Assembly (NCBI RefSeq): GCF_000499845.2
Contig: NC_023749.2
Span: 9,530,013-9,594,012 of the forward strand
Length of the DNA stretch: 64,000 bases
Direction: 5' to 3'
DNA from: Phaseolus vulgaris
Lineage: Eukaryota > Streptophyta > Magnoliopsida > Fabales > Fabaceae
A model generated the notes under the pieces. The model saw nothing but the letters and a program-made list of their open reading frames with translations, did no database searches and was not told where the DNA came from. Of this stretch, positions 11,861 through 24,895 are shown in pieces. Made by a program: the position numbers and the translations under genes. Within the stretch, counting starts at the first letter, position 1. Every line of letters starts with the position of its first letter.

Positions 11861-13049
11861 ACAATCAATTTGATAATACGTCATTCATGTCTTTTCTTCA
11901 CAAACTTGAAAAAAAAAATAGTAAAGGTTTATTTAGTAATTAAGATTTATTATTTATGGGGATTGATCCATATCATTTGTGAGGATTGTGTGTATTTTAT
12001 TTAAGTAATTTGTGATGATTTATAGTAAAAGATTTATAAGAGAAAATGGAGTGTGAAATAAAGAGAAAGTGATGGATTTGTGGAAATTGTTTAGTGAATT
12101 ACTAATTTACCATTCTCAAATATTTTTTTTAAATAATTTTTTATTGAACTTTTCTTTAATTTTTTTATAATTATTATTAAAAAATAATAAATAATGTTTT
12201 TTAATTATTAATATTTTAAAGAAATAATTTATTTTCATTTTCTCAACTTATTTTTAAACCAAAAAATGTTTATGTTTTTAAAAATACACCTAAGTGAAAT
12301 TTTGATATTACACTAAAAAAACCTACCAACCTTTATTAATTCAATTAAATTAATCACATGTATTAATGAACTTTCTACCATTTAACCAAATCACCTCACT
12401 TTCCAATTATTTCTCTTCAAGTCACTCAAAATCAATCTTCTACCTTATATGAACTCAACCAAACAAAGCATACAGGTTCTCTTATATTTTGATACATGAT
12501 ATATTTTGTTACATGTGCTTTCTCTTTTCTTATATTAACCAACATAACTCTTTTATTTCTTTTTTATCGTGTCTTAATAAAAAAAATTCATACTTAACAA
12601 ACAGAACATTAGAAGAAAAAGAAAAGTGATTATAAAGATTAATATATAAAAAAAAGGATCCATGATGATAATAAAATTTATAAGCTAGCTCAAATAACTA
12701 AATAAAAAATTACTAAACTATTTTTATGTATAAAAAAAGTTAGTTTTGATTATATTCATTAACAAGTTAATTAAAGTAAGAGTAATTGTGGTACACACTT
12801 TTATTTTTGAAACATTTATAATACAAAGGTTTTATGATTTATTAGATATTGTCTTATTTTAAGTGAGTCACATGTCACATTATTATTAGACTTTTTTACA
12901 AGTTATCTTTCAATGCTAAAACATTGTTAGAGACACGCTTTTATTAACAAAAATCATTCTAATCTTGTAATTTCAAAATTAATTTAATTATCATAACTAA
13001 ATACTTTTTATTCTTAAGGAAAAATATAAAGTAAGACAAAATAATAGTT

Positions 13050-13090
<41 letters not shown>

Positions 13091-14220
13091 TTGTTTTGTT
13101 ATGAATTTCTTCTCACAACTTTATATAAAGTTTTATGATTGTAATTGTAATTTGTTTCAAACACAAGTTTCTTACAAAAATCATTATAACGACATGTAAA
13201 TACAAAGTTATAACCTATAAATGGTTGTACTAATTAAATTAATTACAATTATTTTTTATGTTTTTTATGTTGTTTCTAACTCATAGGATACAGGTTTATT
13301 TATAATTATCTTCTTTATATTTCCTTTAGATAAAGAACATAAATATTATTCAATAGTGAATTACTTTCTGATTTTAATGATTATTATATTAATCTCACTC
13401 TTATAAACAACAAATGAATTTGTTTAAGAAATAAAAAAAATTCTATAAAAAAGGATATACAAATAAATATTTATTTTATTAAAAAATACAAAGTAAAGAA
13501 TTTGCAGAGATAAAGAATTTGCAGAGATAATGTTTTCCTTTATATCGTTTATAAGAACATTCATGGTCTATTAAAAACAAAAGTTTATGAAAAATAGAAT
13601 ATGAATTTGAATCAGCCTAACTAAAATGTGTATAATAATGCATAAACTTAAAACCCTAACATTAAAAGCATTTTTATAAAAAATGAAAAGTAGAATGTGA
13701 TTATAGGTTATTGAATAAAAATGTTGTGACTTGCGTGTTAATATTAGTTTTGTGTGACACACTAGAGATTTGTAGTCTTTTTAGATTAGATTTTAGATAG
13801 ATCTCTCTTACACTCACCATGCTATGATTATTAACATATCTTTTCTACCAACAATTAACTTCAAATACAACTGCAAAAAAGTTTATATGTTATGAAAAAA
13901 AAGTTTTGAAAATTGAAACCAGTGTGATAATCTTGTAAAAACTAAGCTTAATTTTATTCATGGTCTTGTTAATTATTTTATTAAACTCAATTAATAGATA
14001 ATTATTTTATTAAAACTTAATAGTATTTCTAATTATGAAAATAAAAAACGTGTTTGTGTGAAAAATATATTGTCATTAATATCGTCTTGAAAATTCTAAT
14101 GAATTCCAAAAGTGAGGGCAATGAACACATGATCATTAGCAAAAGTATTATTATAGAACTAAAATGGATATTTTTTTATAAAAGAAAATAAGTTGGTGTT
14201 CACAATTTTAGATTTTGTAT
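11861..14220. other. AT-rich intergenic DNA with a dinucleotide microsatellite
   Basis: No gene is supported. A perfect (AT)n run of about 32 bases lies at 13054-13086. A 19-base direct repeat (aagaatttgcagagat and neighbours) occurs at 13494-13529. Remaining frames are short and low complexity. Confidence 0.5.
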
Positions 14221-14264
14221 AATGAATGAATAGATCGAAAAATGGTTTTTCACAAAACACCAAA

Positions 14265-14328
14265 CACGTGCCACTTGGAAGGTAAATCAGCCGACTTTCA
14301 TGGAGCCCTTTTTGCTCAACAACACGTG
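14265..14328. promoter_or_regulatory. Pair of CACGTG G-boxes, possible distal promoter element
   Basis: Two CACGTG cores (14265-14270 and 14323-14328), each in an acACGTGc context like ABRE/G-box sites, lie 58 bases apart in an otherwise AT-only region. The local base composition (about 14260-14340) is visibly richer in GC. The GH17 start is about 1.7 kb downstream. G-boxes bind bZIP and bHLH factors; assignment to the GH17 gene is inference. Confidence 0.3.
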
Positions 14329-14339
14329 CGTTTCACTCA

Positions 14340-16022
14340 GATTAATGTAACCATTTTCATTTTAATATAAAACCATTAACATTATTTCATCATATTACTT
14401 AATTAATTAATTAATTAATTTCTGGCCATTTTAGTGGCAGATTTAACGTTCAAAGTCTTGTGGCTTTGCGTCTCTTCCCAGTTTAAGTTTTCACTCTGAA
14501 CACTTTCACTGAGGGAAGTATATTCAAAGTTAAAACAAATTAGTAACCTCAATAATAATAAAAACTTACCCCTACCTTTCACTTCATTATATAGTCATCA
14601 TCATAATCAACACTAATGTTCAAACTTTAGATTTTTTAAAGTACTTCTAAAAAAAATTATTAAAATGAGTTTTTATTAACTTTTTTTACATAACAAACTA
14701 ATTTTCAATATAAAATATGTTATATAACTTTCATTTTGATAATAAAATATTTTAACATCATAATCCATATTAAAAATATCTTTGCCACTTAACAAAAATT
14801 TATTTTTATAATTTTTTATTATAAACAACTTGGAGGTGGACTTAAAAAAAACTAAATTTTAACGTGAAAATACATAATAAAAGTAATATTTAATCCTAAA
14901 ATAAATTATAAACAAAATGTTATATGATCAAACTCTATACACACTTGATTATTAACATTACAAGAAAATCATGAAATAAAAACAAATTTTAAAGACAAAA
15001 TATTATAATGATTAAATTAAATACTATTTTAAAGATTAAAAAAAATTAATTTCTAAATTAATTTTTATTATTGTTAAATAGTTTCTAAATTAATATTTAA
15101 TTAATTATCAAGATTTTAACAACGAAAGTTTTAATTACCAATTATTTATATTTTAAATTTGATAACAAAGATTTAGCTAATTAGATAACAATTTAAAAAA
15201 TATTTAACAATAATAGATTAAGATATTATTTTGTGAGAAAATAGATTATAAAGAGCGTTTAGGTTGGTTTTAATACACTATTCTTGAGGACGTGGTGATG
15301 CATGTTACTCTCTGATCATAGCTGTAGCCATGTGAGAGAAGCATTTAATTTTGTAAGGTGCAAGTTGCTATTAAAAAAATAGATATATTATAAATAAAGA
15401 AGAAAAAGAAACTTTGTAAGATAGTTTAATATACAAGCTTTTTGTAACTGGTAAAAGATGTTATTCTTTAGGAAACTAGTTATTTTATGTCAAAGAAGGG
15501 TAAAATTGGGTTCAGCTTTATTTAAATAAAATAACTATTATTATTGATTAAAATATTTTTATATCTAGTTAATGCGACATCCCTTATTTTACAGAAAAAA
15601 AAATATATAATTAATGCGGGACCCACACTTACAATGTAATTTTGTTGTTTTCCATTTGTTATCTTTCTTCACGTCATATCTGTACATTATTTGTTTGGTT
15701 AGCTTTTTACACTATTCATCCTTGTTTACAAAATAAGAAGAGGTAGTGTATTAAAATGCATGTTCTTTTGTTTTATTATCTATCTTAGTAACACTGCTCT
15801 AAGAATGATGTAAATAAATTGACAGCTATAATAGCATTGCCCTTGGAAATTGAATCCTCATTCTCATTTAACAATGATTAATATGTGTATAGATATATGT
15901 GTATATATTATGAAAAGCTCTGATTCTCACATGGAATGAAAAGCTGTATTAGGTGGCCAACTGTTGCATTATCTCAGTTTGTGTGCCTAAAATTGTGGTG
16001 CTCTGAGTTGGGGTCCTTGGCC
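14340..16022 (+). other. Intergenic DNA and GH17 5' flank
   Basis: Contains a (TTAA/ATTA)n run at 14398-14420 and otherwise AT-rich DNA without genes. A TATA-rich stretch at 15893-15910 could serve the GH17 gene. An in-frame upstream ATG at 15936 would add 29 residues to the GH17 protein but would bury the signal peptide, so the ATG at 16023 is preferred. Confidence 0.4.
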
Positions 16023-17660
16023 ATGATGATGATCAGATCAGTAATAAGAAGTTGTTCCTTCTTCGTGTCAATGCTTTTGTTTGTTCTCTCCATTTCGGGT
16101 TTGTTATCTGCTTTGTCTACTTGTGCTTGATTCCATTTGATTCCAGGAAAGTGGATGAAAAAGAAAAGAGAAGGAAAGAAAACAAGTTTTTGTTACCTAA
16201 AATAGTCTTATTATACTCACCTTGGAAATGGAACATTCTATCTACTTACTTACTCCTATTGAGTTGTTCTGATCAGAATAGCTTCACATGAGGAATCAAC
16301 CATTGTTCTCTCAACTTGGAGTAGTGTAGTGTCTATTCTCCTGAGGGCTTGTTCAATGTTTAATCTGACTTAGATAGCTTTCTTGATTCAATGTTTGATC
16401 GTTTGTGCAAGTTGAACTGCATTAAGCATTTTAAGCTGATTGTTTTCTCTCTTTCAAATGTGTTTGCAGATTTGTTAGTGAAAATCCATGGCCATGGTTT
16501 TGGAATCAACTACGGACAGATAGCCAACAATTTACCTCTTCCATCTCAAGTAGCAGTTCTTATAAAATCTTTGAATGTGAGTAGGATCAAACTGTATGAT
16601 GCTGATCCAAATGTTCTAGTCGCCTTCTCAGAATCCAATGTGGAATTTGTTATAGGACTTGGAAATGAGTACCTAGAGAACATGACAAACCCTTCTAAAG
16701 CTCAAACTTGGATTCAGCAGCATGTCCAACCTTACTTCTCACAGACTAAAATCACTTGCATCACTGTGGGAAATGAGGTGTTCAACAGCAATGATACTCA
16801 GCTAATGTTGAACCTCCTCCCAGCAATGCAAACTGTGCATGATGCCCTTGTTAATCTTGGACTAGACCAACAAGTTACTGTCACAACCGCTCATTCCTTC
16901 AACACACTATCCAATTCCTACCCTCCTTCAACTGGGGCTTTTAGGGAAGATCTTGTGCAATATATCAAACCCCTTCTTGACTTTCATGCTCAAATCAACT
17001 CACCTTTCCTCATCAATGCATACCCTTTCTTTACATACAAAGACAACCCAAATATGATTCCCTTAAACTATGTGCTTTTTCAGCCAAATCAAGGCACGGT
17101 TGATCCCAATACCAATTTGCATTATGACAACATGTTATATGCTCAAATTGATGCTGTCTATGCTGCCATCAAACAAATGGGGCATGATGACATTCAAGTG
17201 AGGATTTCTGAAACTGGTTGGCCTTCTAATGGTGACCCTGAAGAGATTGGAGCTACACCACAGAATGCAGCACTGTATAATGGTAACTTGCTCAAAAGGA
17301 TAGAGCAGAAACAAGGCACTCCTGCAAAACCATTGGTTCCTATTGATATCTATGTCTTTGCACTTTTTAATGAGGATTTGAAGCCCGGTCCAGCATCAGA
17401 GAGAAACTATGGCCTTTACTATCCTAATGGTAATCCAGTTTATAACATTGAATTGAAGGGTTATCTTCCACAGATGCCTATGGCAGCTAAATCCAACGTA
17501 AGTAGACACATGATGGAAGTTTAACCTGCTTCTAAAAAAATTCATCTTTTTTCAGTGGTTCTAATGTTTCCATCTTCTTAATCTGCAGATTTTGTCAGTC
17601 AATTTTTTTGTATGTATAGTTACAAGCTTCATCTTTGCTTTGGAGCTTTCAAGATGGTGA
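16023..17660 (+). CDS. Glucan endo-1,3-beta-glucosidase, GH17 family, putative GPI-anchored
   Basis: Three-exon model: 16023-16098, 16470-17497 and 17589-17660, all GT-AG, encoding 391 residues. Exon 1 gives a signal peptide (MMMIRSVIRSCSFFVSMLLF and onward). The mature domain begins near HGHGFGINYGQIANNLP, the usual GH17 start. The catalytic acid/base is Glu128 in ITVGNEVF and the nucleophile is Glu273 in RISETGWPSNGDPEE. The enzyme should hydrolyse beta-1,3-glucan (callose) in the wall or at plasmodesmata. If intron 2 is retained, the protein ends at 17524 with a short polar tail. If spliced (gtaagt donor, tctgcag acceptor), it gains a 23-residue hydrophobic tail suggesting a GPI signal. 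There is no X8/CBM43 domain. It resembles Arabidopsis At2g27500 (BG14-like), from memory. Confidence 0.93.
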
Positions 17661-19387
17661 TCAGAAGAAGGGAAGTCTCATACGAAAACAGAGGATTTTC
17701 CATACGTCATATCTTGTCATACAAAGCTATTAAGGTGAGGAAAAGTTTAATGTGTTCATGTATTTTTCTTTTCCTTTTGAACAATTTTCCTTGTATTTTA
17801 TTTTCAAGGAAATTGGTATTTTCTCCAACTACTGTTTCAGTATTTGTGGGATACATGAGTTAAAATGATATAACATACAATGCAAGTATAGGGCTTTTGA
17901 TAGTTTTTTTCAAACCTTATAGGTCACATGCTATATAAGAAGATAATTGCTTAACATTTTATGGATTCATTCATTCATCCTAACATGTCAGAAAATTTAA
18001 ACTGATACGGTTAGATTTCAGAAGAAAAAATACATATATGGTTGTGTGAGAAAGTTCAGTCCAAGGCTTCAAAGGAAAATTTATTTTGATGTCATCACTT
18101 TAATCTTCACTTTCTAGTTAAGGTGTGTACAAATTATAACAAAATAATTTAATGGGAAAGTTTTGGAACATTATTATAGAAAGGTTCTGCCAAAATATCA
18201 ATGCATGCCACAAGTGGACTCTTGTGCCGACCTTAACCACCCAAGAAAACCTTCATTACTCTTTTGAATATTAAAACAAGATAATGAGTCTCCATCTTCC
18301 TTGTCTCCCACTTGCAATCATGCATATGAATCTTTCTGTGAATGATATTCTTCTTGTCTTCAGCTATACAAAAGTCCAAATCAGATGCATCAGATTAAAA
18401 AGAAAACCCCTCATAACCTCTTGTTAGAATTTCAAACCCCACAAGTTTTATCCATAGTTGTTATTTGTTAATCTTATCTCACATATATCTCCCTCTTGTT
18501 CCAATAATTTCCTCCTTTAATTCCCATATTTTTTTCTTAATCATACCTGCATTTTCCCATGCCATGCATCTCTTTTCAATGATTGATGTGCCAAATATAA
18601 ACCAATCTAGTCAACTTAGTATGAAATATACAAAGAATGTGGAAGAGTATTGTTTCAGTGTGACAAAAATATATTTTTTCCAATATTTCAGATGCAGTGA
18701 TATGTTAACCGACCAAATATCAGAATATCTAGTCTTGAAAAAGAGTCTAGAGTAATGAAAAATACCTAACAGACTTTAAAAAGATGTTAATTTTTCCTAT
18801 ATCTACTGATGAAGTCATGTTCATCTCATCTGTGGTGTCAATTGTTCCAATGTGTGACTTTTTGTGTGTCTTGTAATTGGGCTTAGCAATTGTTAAAGCA
18901 TTATAAGTCTGAGGGATCTTTCAAACTGTGCTTAAATATCTTTGAAGCATTATACTTTTTCTTTCCCCTCTTCAGATTTTTGACAGCTTTTGAAAATAAA
19001 TCTCTTAAAGTCAAATGATTTGATTACATGTTATTGGTTTTGATTGCAGGGAGAGAAAACTAAATCAGCTCAACTTTCTTTTCATTTTTCCAAGGAAAAT
19101 CTTATACTTCACATGAAGTCAGTGATTTTGTTTGTCCATGTAAATGGAAGATATATCATTGTTAAAATCATTCATACACTTTTATCAATAACCAAAATAA
19201 ATCCCAGAAATTGGAGGTGTAAAAAAGAGTATAGTGATTTTCTTAACAACTATTATTAGCTTATTTATTATTTTTCAGAAAATAAGAGAACTATATGTAT
19301 GTTGGATTTTGTGGTAGCCATTTAAACCAACAATTTAACCCCCAAATACACAAACAAAAAACTTAATTTTTTTTGTTATCAATTATC
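17661..19387. other. GH17 3' flank and intergenic DNA
   Basis: The first few hundred bases are probably 3' UTR. No further gene is supported; frames at 18465-18755 and 19044-19259 lack recognisable domains. Confidence 0.4.
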
Positions 19388-19653
19388 ACTAAAAACAACT
19401 CATTGGTTTGTTCTCCTTTTTTGAGTGGTGTCTTGAACCTTTGGTCTGTATGACGATGATTTCTTGATTTATCTTTTAGCTCGAATATTTTGGGTTGAGT
19501 TAGGATTGTTTTGTAATTCTAGACATCTGACGGTGTGAGTGTTGAGATAGAGCATCTTAAGTATTTTATGTTTGTATAAGAGTTGAACCACCCTCGAAGT
19601 GGTTCACATTTATTTATTTTTTATTGTCGAAAAAAAAAAACTAAAAACAACTC
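19388..19653 (+). mobile_element. SINE-like or truncated LINE insertion with 14-bp target-site duplication
   Basis: The 14-mer actaaaaacaactc lies at 19388-19401 and identically at 19640-19653, overlapping the last A of a poly-A tail. The insert (19402-19639) ends in tgtataagagttgaaccacc, a stem-loop (stem 19585-19591 with 19599-19605, loop CCTCGAA), a T-rich stretch and ten As. The 3' end is clearly homologous to the insertion at 3677-3880, whereas the 5' parts differ. The clean target duplication indicates a fairly recent insertion. Confidence 0.85.
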
Positions 19654-22600
19654 CTTCATTATTGTCTACTAATCTAATTGGGCTCTACCTTTTTTTTTCT
19701 TAATCTTTTAACCAATTAACTCAATAATTAAGAAAATTATTTTCATTTAATTAGTTACATCCAATTTTTAACTATTTGTATTATTTATTTTTATTTTTTT
19801 AAATAAAAACTTTCATGTTAGATATCATTGTGCAACTTAAGATCTCAGTTAGGATGACACCTCAAGTAACAACAATCATTTGCTCTAAAATTACTTTTAA
19901 AATTATTGACACTTATTATATTTACTTTCTTATAATTAATTATTAATTATCAAGATTTCATTTTTCTATTAGAAGTGATAATTTAAGTTGACCAGTAATT
20001 CTTATTATCTTTATACGGAATAAATCATTATCTTATTAGTTTATAATATTGAATAAATAATTATAAGTCAAGTAGTAATTTTATAATTTCTAAATACATA
20101 CAAAATAATTGAGGTAACTGCAAAAGGACATTTCATAATCTAGAAAGACTAATTTAGTTTTTCAAATTAAAAAAAAAAATCTTCAAATTTATTATTTAAT
20201 AAATAAATACAAAATTATTTTAGTTCTCCACCTTAGTATTTTTAAAAAAAAATATTTTTAAATTATTAATTTTTAAATATAAAAATATACTCTAAATTTT
20301 AAGAATTATAATGTAACTAAATCTTTGTTAATATTATGCACATGAACAAAGTAACTGTAGTTATAAAAAATGAAAAAACAATCATAATGTAAGGTAGATG
20401 TTATTTATACCCATATTTTTTTAGATAATCAACCATTTTAGTGAGAACTGTTACATGCAAATCTAAAGAGAATTAAATATTTTTTAGTTTTAACTTAAAA
20501 TTATTTTATTTTTTATTTTTTAAAATTTTATGCTAAATGTCTCTGTAATTACATAAAAAAAAATATTATTAAACAAGAAAAAAAAAGTAAAAACAAGTAT
20601 GGAAGACTATGCCAAAATCCACCTATATAAGAATAAATTTCAAATCTAGATCAAACATTTAATATTATTTTAATATAAAATTTCATGTTACTCATCACTG
20701 TGAAACTTGATATCTCAACAATCATTTGCTATTACACGAAAATATATTATTAAAGAGAAAATAAATAAGCAAGTATGGGGACTAGGTCAAAATACAAAAG
20801 GATGAAAAACAAAGACAAACCCTCCACCTTCGTACCTTCTCCTTCTACCTCCATATTAATTGTAAAAAATCAGTTTTAACCTTTATAAAATTATTAAACA
20901 ATCTTAAATGTCACCTTTTTAAATAATCTCACTTGTACTCCTACACCTCCATACCTCACTTCCAGCCGCAACACTTTCATTATCCTCCAAGTGCAGTGTT
21001 TAAGAGAGTAGTTCTATCATTTAACATGTTTTAGTTTATCCCATAAGATAAATCACCACACTCTTTACCATACTTATAAGGATATTGTTGTAATTAAAAA
21101 ATGAAAATATAGGGAGAAAGTACAGAGGTGCAAGGAGAATTCGCCAAAACAAACCTAAAAAAGGAGGCAAAAACTTATTAGGAAAAACTAAAAAAAAAAA
21201 AACTACAAGGATAATCATTTCTTCTTAGTTTGATCTTTCTTAAAATATTTTTTAGGATCCTAAAGTCTTCTAGTTTGAACAACATCATCTTTATTCTCAT
21301 TAAGAGAATCTTTCATATCATTTTTATTCATCATATACTTTGAAACAAAATCAACAACTTCCTCAAAGTAGCAATCGAAGAGAGAAGAATATCAGGCTCA
21401 AGTCTTCTGAACACCTTTTCTAGGTAACTCAAGTCTCCTAATAGTTTGAACAACATCATCATCAATATCACTAAGAAATTTTTTGATATTGGTTTTATCT
21501 TTTCAATACTTAACAACAATATCACATTCTTTTATAAAATTTTTAAAAATATCAACAATATTTTAATTATTATTTATATTTATAATAATTGATATTGAAG
21601 ATTAGATTTTATAATTATTTTTTTGGTGTTCACTCTTTGAAATCTTTTACTGTTTGTATCTTTATATTTATTAATCAATTTTTTAGTTTTTATTTTTTAA
21701 ACAATATCTAAAGTATTGAATTATATAATTATAACTTTTTAAAATAAAATTAAAATAGTTTATAGTTATTTTTTATATACTTTTTATTATAATTTGACTT
21801 TATTTTTATGAAAAATTACAGGCAATCCTTTTATATAATTTTAATAATATTATTTCTTATATATAAATTTTATAATCTTTATATAAAATTAGTAATATTT
21901 TCAATTAATTTTAATATAATAATTAAATTTTAATTTTTATTATCATAAAAAAAGTAAATGCAGATAAGTGCAGCTCTTTTTTATTCTTCTATTTTAAAAT
22001 AAATAATTTTAATATAGTAACCATTTTTAAACATTAATACCTTTATTTTATTTTATTAAAACTTTTAGTGTCCTAAATTAAAAATTATAAAAAATAAGAA
22101 ATTCTAACAATCAAAACATTTATTATTTTAATTGATGAATTTTATTTTAAATATTAAATTATTTAATGTTATTATGTACACTTGTATCTGAAATACGGTA
22201 TTGTAATATAATATTTTACAATATTTTCAATATATACTTTTTAAAATATTACAAGATTAATAAAAATATTTATAAATATGTTGACGTAATGAATCTCTTA
22301 AATTTTTGTTTTGTTTTTTACACACTATTTATTTTCATGTATTTATAACACATTTAAGAGCATTTTTCTGCTTCCTTAGTTTAGTGTCCAATATATATTA
22401 AAAACAATTATATGCCTTCTATACTCATTAATTGTGATTTTAAGAAATTTCAAGTAATATATGTTATATTTTGATTCTGTTATCAATAAAATTCATTATT
22501 ATCTATATTTTTTTACCAGCACACTTAATTCTATAATATACATCTTTCCTTACCACTTTTAATTATTGATTTATTTTTAATTTATACACATCTACAAAAT

Positions 22601-23130
22601 ATATATTTTCTGATAATTTATCATCTATTAACGTGTTATTTTTTCAAGCGTAAAAACATAGTAAAACAAGGAAGACAGGTGTAAGGTTAAAATATAATGA
22701 TAATCAATTATTTGTTAATGAATAATTGATTACAACTAATCCCATAATCAATTATGAGTAATTTGCTAACATCATATATTTTTAATTATTATAATACAAA
22801 ATCAATGCAGCATAAATGGTTATTCATGGAAGTTGTATGTTTGTAGGCAAAGCTAAGAACTAGTCAAATAAAAATAAAAGTAATTTGGGATGAGCATGTT
22901 ATTTATTATAAACCTTTAAATATCAATATACCGATTATTTTAAATAAAAATATCAAAATAACGATATTTTAATAAATTTATAATTTATATATTATTTTTT
23001 TTAATTAATTAGATCAGTTGTATCAATTATGAATTTTCCAATGTCTTTCTCCTTCTTTTCTTTTATAACTCACTTTCAAACAAAATCCTATATATAAATT
23101 TTAATAGGAATTGTAATAAAGAGGAATTGA
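19654..23130. other. Long AT-rich intergenic region
   Basis: No gene is supported over about 3.5 kb. The phrase gatgatgttgttcaaact occurs twice (minus strand, near 21290 and 21450) within a segment with longer minus-strand frames (21036-21525). This could be a decayed duplicated coding fragment, but I recognise no family. 21540-22800 is almost pure A/T. Confidence 0.5.
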
Positions 23131-23136
23131 TAATGG

Positions 23137-23145
23137 CGGGAAAAG
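23137..23145 (-). promoter_or_regulatory. E2F-type site (TTTCCCGCC on the minus strand)
   Basis: GGCGGGAAA fits the plant E2F consensus WTTSSCSS and lies 66 bases before the ATG of the polymerase epsilon histone-fold gene. Plant replication genes are commonly E2F-controlled, so function in S-phase expression is plausible. If transcription starts upstream, the same bases fall in a six-codon uORF (ATG at 23135, stop ending 23155). Confidence 0.5.
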
Positions 23146-23210
23146 AGGTATAACTACAAAATCATAACCCTAAATTCATTCCAATTCCCAATTCCAAATA
23201 GAAGAACAGA

Positions 23211-24895
23211 ATGGCTGAGGCCGAGGAACTGCCCCGGACTATCGTGCGCCGTGTTGTGAAGGATAAACTGTCCCGTTGCTCTGAAGAAGGAGAAATTTCC
23301 GTCAGCAAAGATGGTCTTCTGGCATTCTCAGAAAGCGGTAGGATCTTCATCCACTACCTTTCTGCCACGTAAGTTCTCAATTTTTATGTTTGGATCTCTT
23401 TTCCCTGATTACAAAACTTACAATTCCAATTGGGTGAAGATTGATTTCAAACAATGGAAGAAAGTAAAAATGAAAAAAAAAAATAGATAGAAAAAGCCGA
23501 AGATATTTTTATGGAATGATTTGATATGAATGTGTGAGGTGATGTGATGGGTGTGGTGCAGGGCCAATGACATATGTAGGGAGGCAAAGAGACAGATTAT
23601 CACCGCAGAGGATGTTTTCAAAGCTCTTGAAGAAACCGAGTTCTCTGAGTTTGTTCGTCCTCTAAAAGCTTCCCTTGAAGGTAGATTACTTTTAGTCACT
23701 TAAAATGTCTTGGTTCACACCAAAGATCAGGGTTCTACAATTTTGATTTATTTTTAGGAACTTGTCAAGTCTTGGGAAATCACTTTGTTCTGGAAGTCTG
23801 AACATTGTGACATGAGAGATTGAGAGGATGGTTAGGATTGAAAGTTGTTTAATGATCTTATGACCACTTAAAATCGTGACTAAGTAAATCTTAACTTTGT
23901 GTGGTTTGATTCAATGGCCAACATCCACTTCTTTCGGTCACTCATAATGAAAATCCTCTCACTTGATATGTTCTCTTTCTTTCTCTACGTGAAGAGAGTA
24001 ACCAGATGAGAGATATTATGATGAATCTCAATTACATGTTCAACTTGGATATTCTTCTTATTCTAGTTTGTTTGGCTCCTTTATTGAGACTGAGTTTGTT
24101 TTATTTGATCAGCTTTAAGATATGATCCTGGCTTGTTAATAACTTTTTTCTTTGCATTTGTGCTAAAAGAACGATTAGGTATTCTAGTGGAAAGTATTAG
24201 GTTCCAAGATATGAAGAGGAACCTGAAAATTTGTTACTTTTACTGCATGTTTGGCCGTGCCTTGTCAAGTTAACTGTGGATACATGATTCACTTTCAAGT
24301 TGAAGCTACTCCAAATAGTTTTAATTTTTTCACATTTGAAACTTGGGTCTAAGACTCCTAATGGCAAACTAAACCCTATTATTCACATGAAGTGTAGTGA
24401 AAAAAATTTGGTTCAAAGATGTTTGGAGGATCTCTTATTTTATTCAAATAGACAAGTACCTATATTCAGTGGGAGACTAGGAGGGATTGCACTTTTGAAG
24501 CATACAAGACAATACTTTGTAGTGTTTTACATTAGTAATGTCTAATAAGATTTATTTTATTTATTTTTCATATTGGAAATATCTGATGTATGTAGTTGTA
24601 TAATTATATTGATTTGACTAGTGTTTGCACTTGACAGACAGTTAGTTTTGGAAGAGGTAATTTTCTGTGTCTGTATCTGTAGCCCACCTCAACACTTTTT
24701 CTTCATTGCTTAACAGAGTTTAGGAAGAAGAATGTTGGAAAGAAAGCGGCAGTGTCAAAGGGAAAAGAAGATGAGTCGAGAAAGAAAAGGAAATTGGAAG
24801 CTGAGTCATCTGATAAGGGTGAGGCATCCAATAATGACGAGTCATCTGATAAAGGGGAGGGTTCTGATAAAGGTGAGGGCGAGGACAATGAATGA
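23211..24895 (+). CDS. DNA polymerase epsilon histone-fold subunit (DPB4/POLE3-like, NF-YB11-like)
   Basis: Three exons (23211-23368, 23562-23680, 24717-24895) join in frame to 151 residues. Residues about 8-93 form an H2B/NF-YB-type histone fold: LPRTIVRRVVKDKL, then ISVSKDGLLAFSESGRIFIH, ANDICREAKRQIITAEDVF and ALEETEFSEFVRPLKASLEE. This pattern is that of Dpb4/POLE3, which pairs with a Dpb3/POLE4 partner on DNA polymerase epsilon (and on CHRAC in animals). It lacks the residues typical of canonical CCAAT-binding NF-YB. The tail is basic (KRKLEAE), then acidic with repeated SSDKGE-type units. The 1.0-kb second intron holds no gene. Arabidopsis At2g27470, annotated NF-YB11, is the likely counterpart from memory. 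The E2F-like site upstream fits a replication role. Confidence 0.93.

Noticed and set aside
24300..24545. 81-codon frame in the second intron of the polymerase epsilon subunit gene
   Set aside because: No family resemblance and lies between exons that join perfectly without it.
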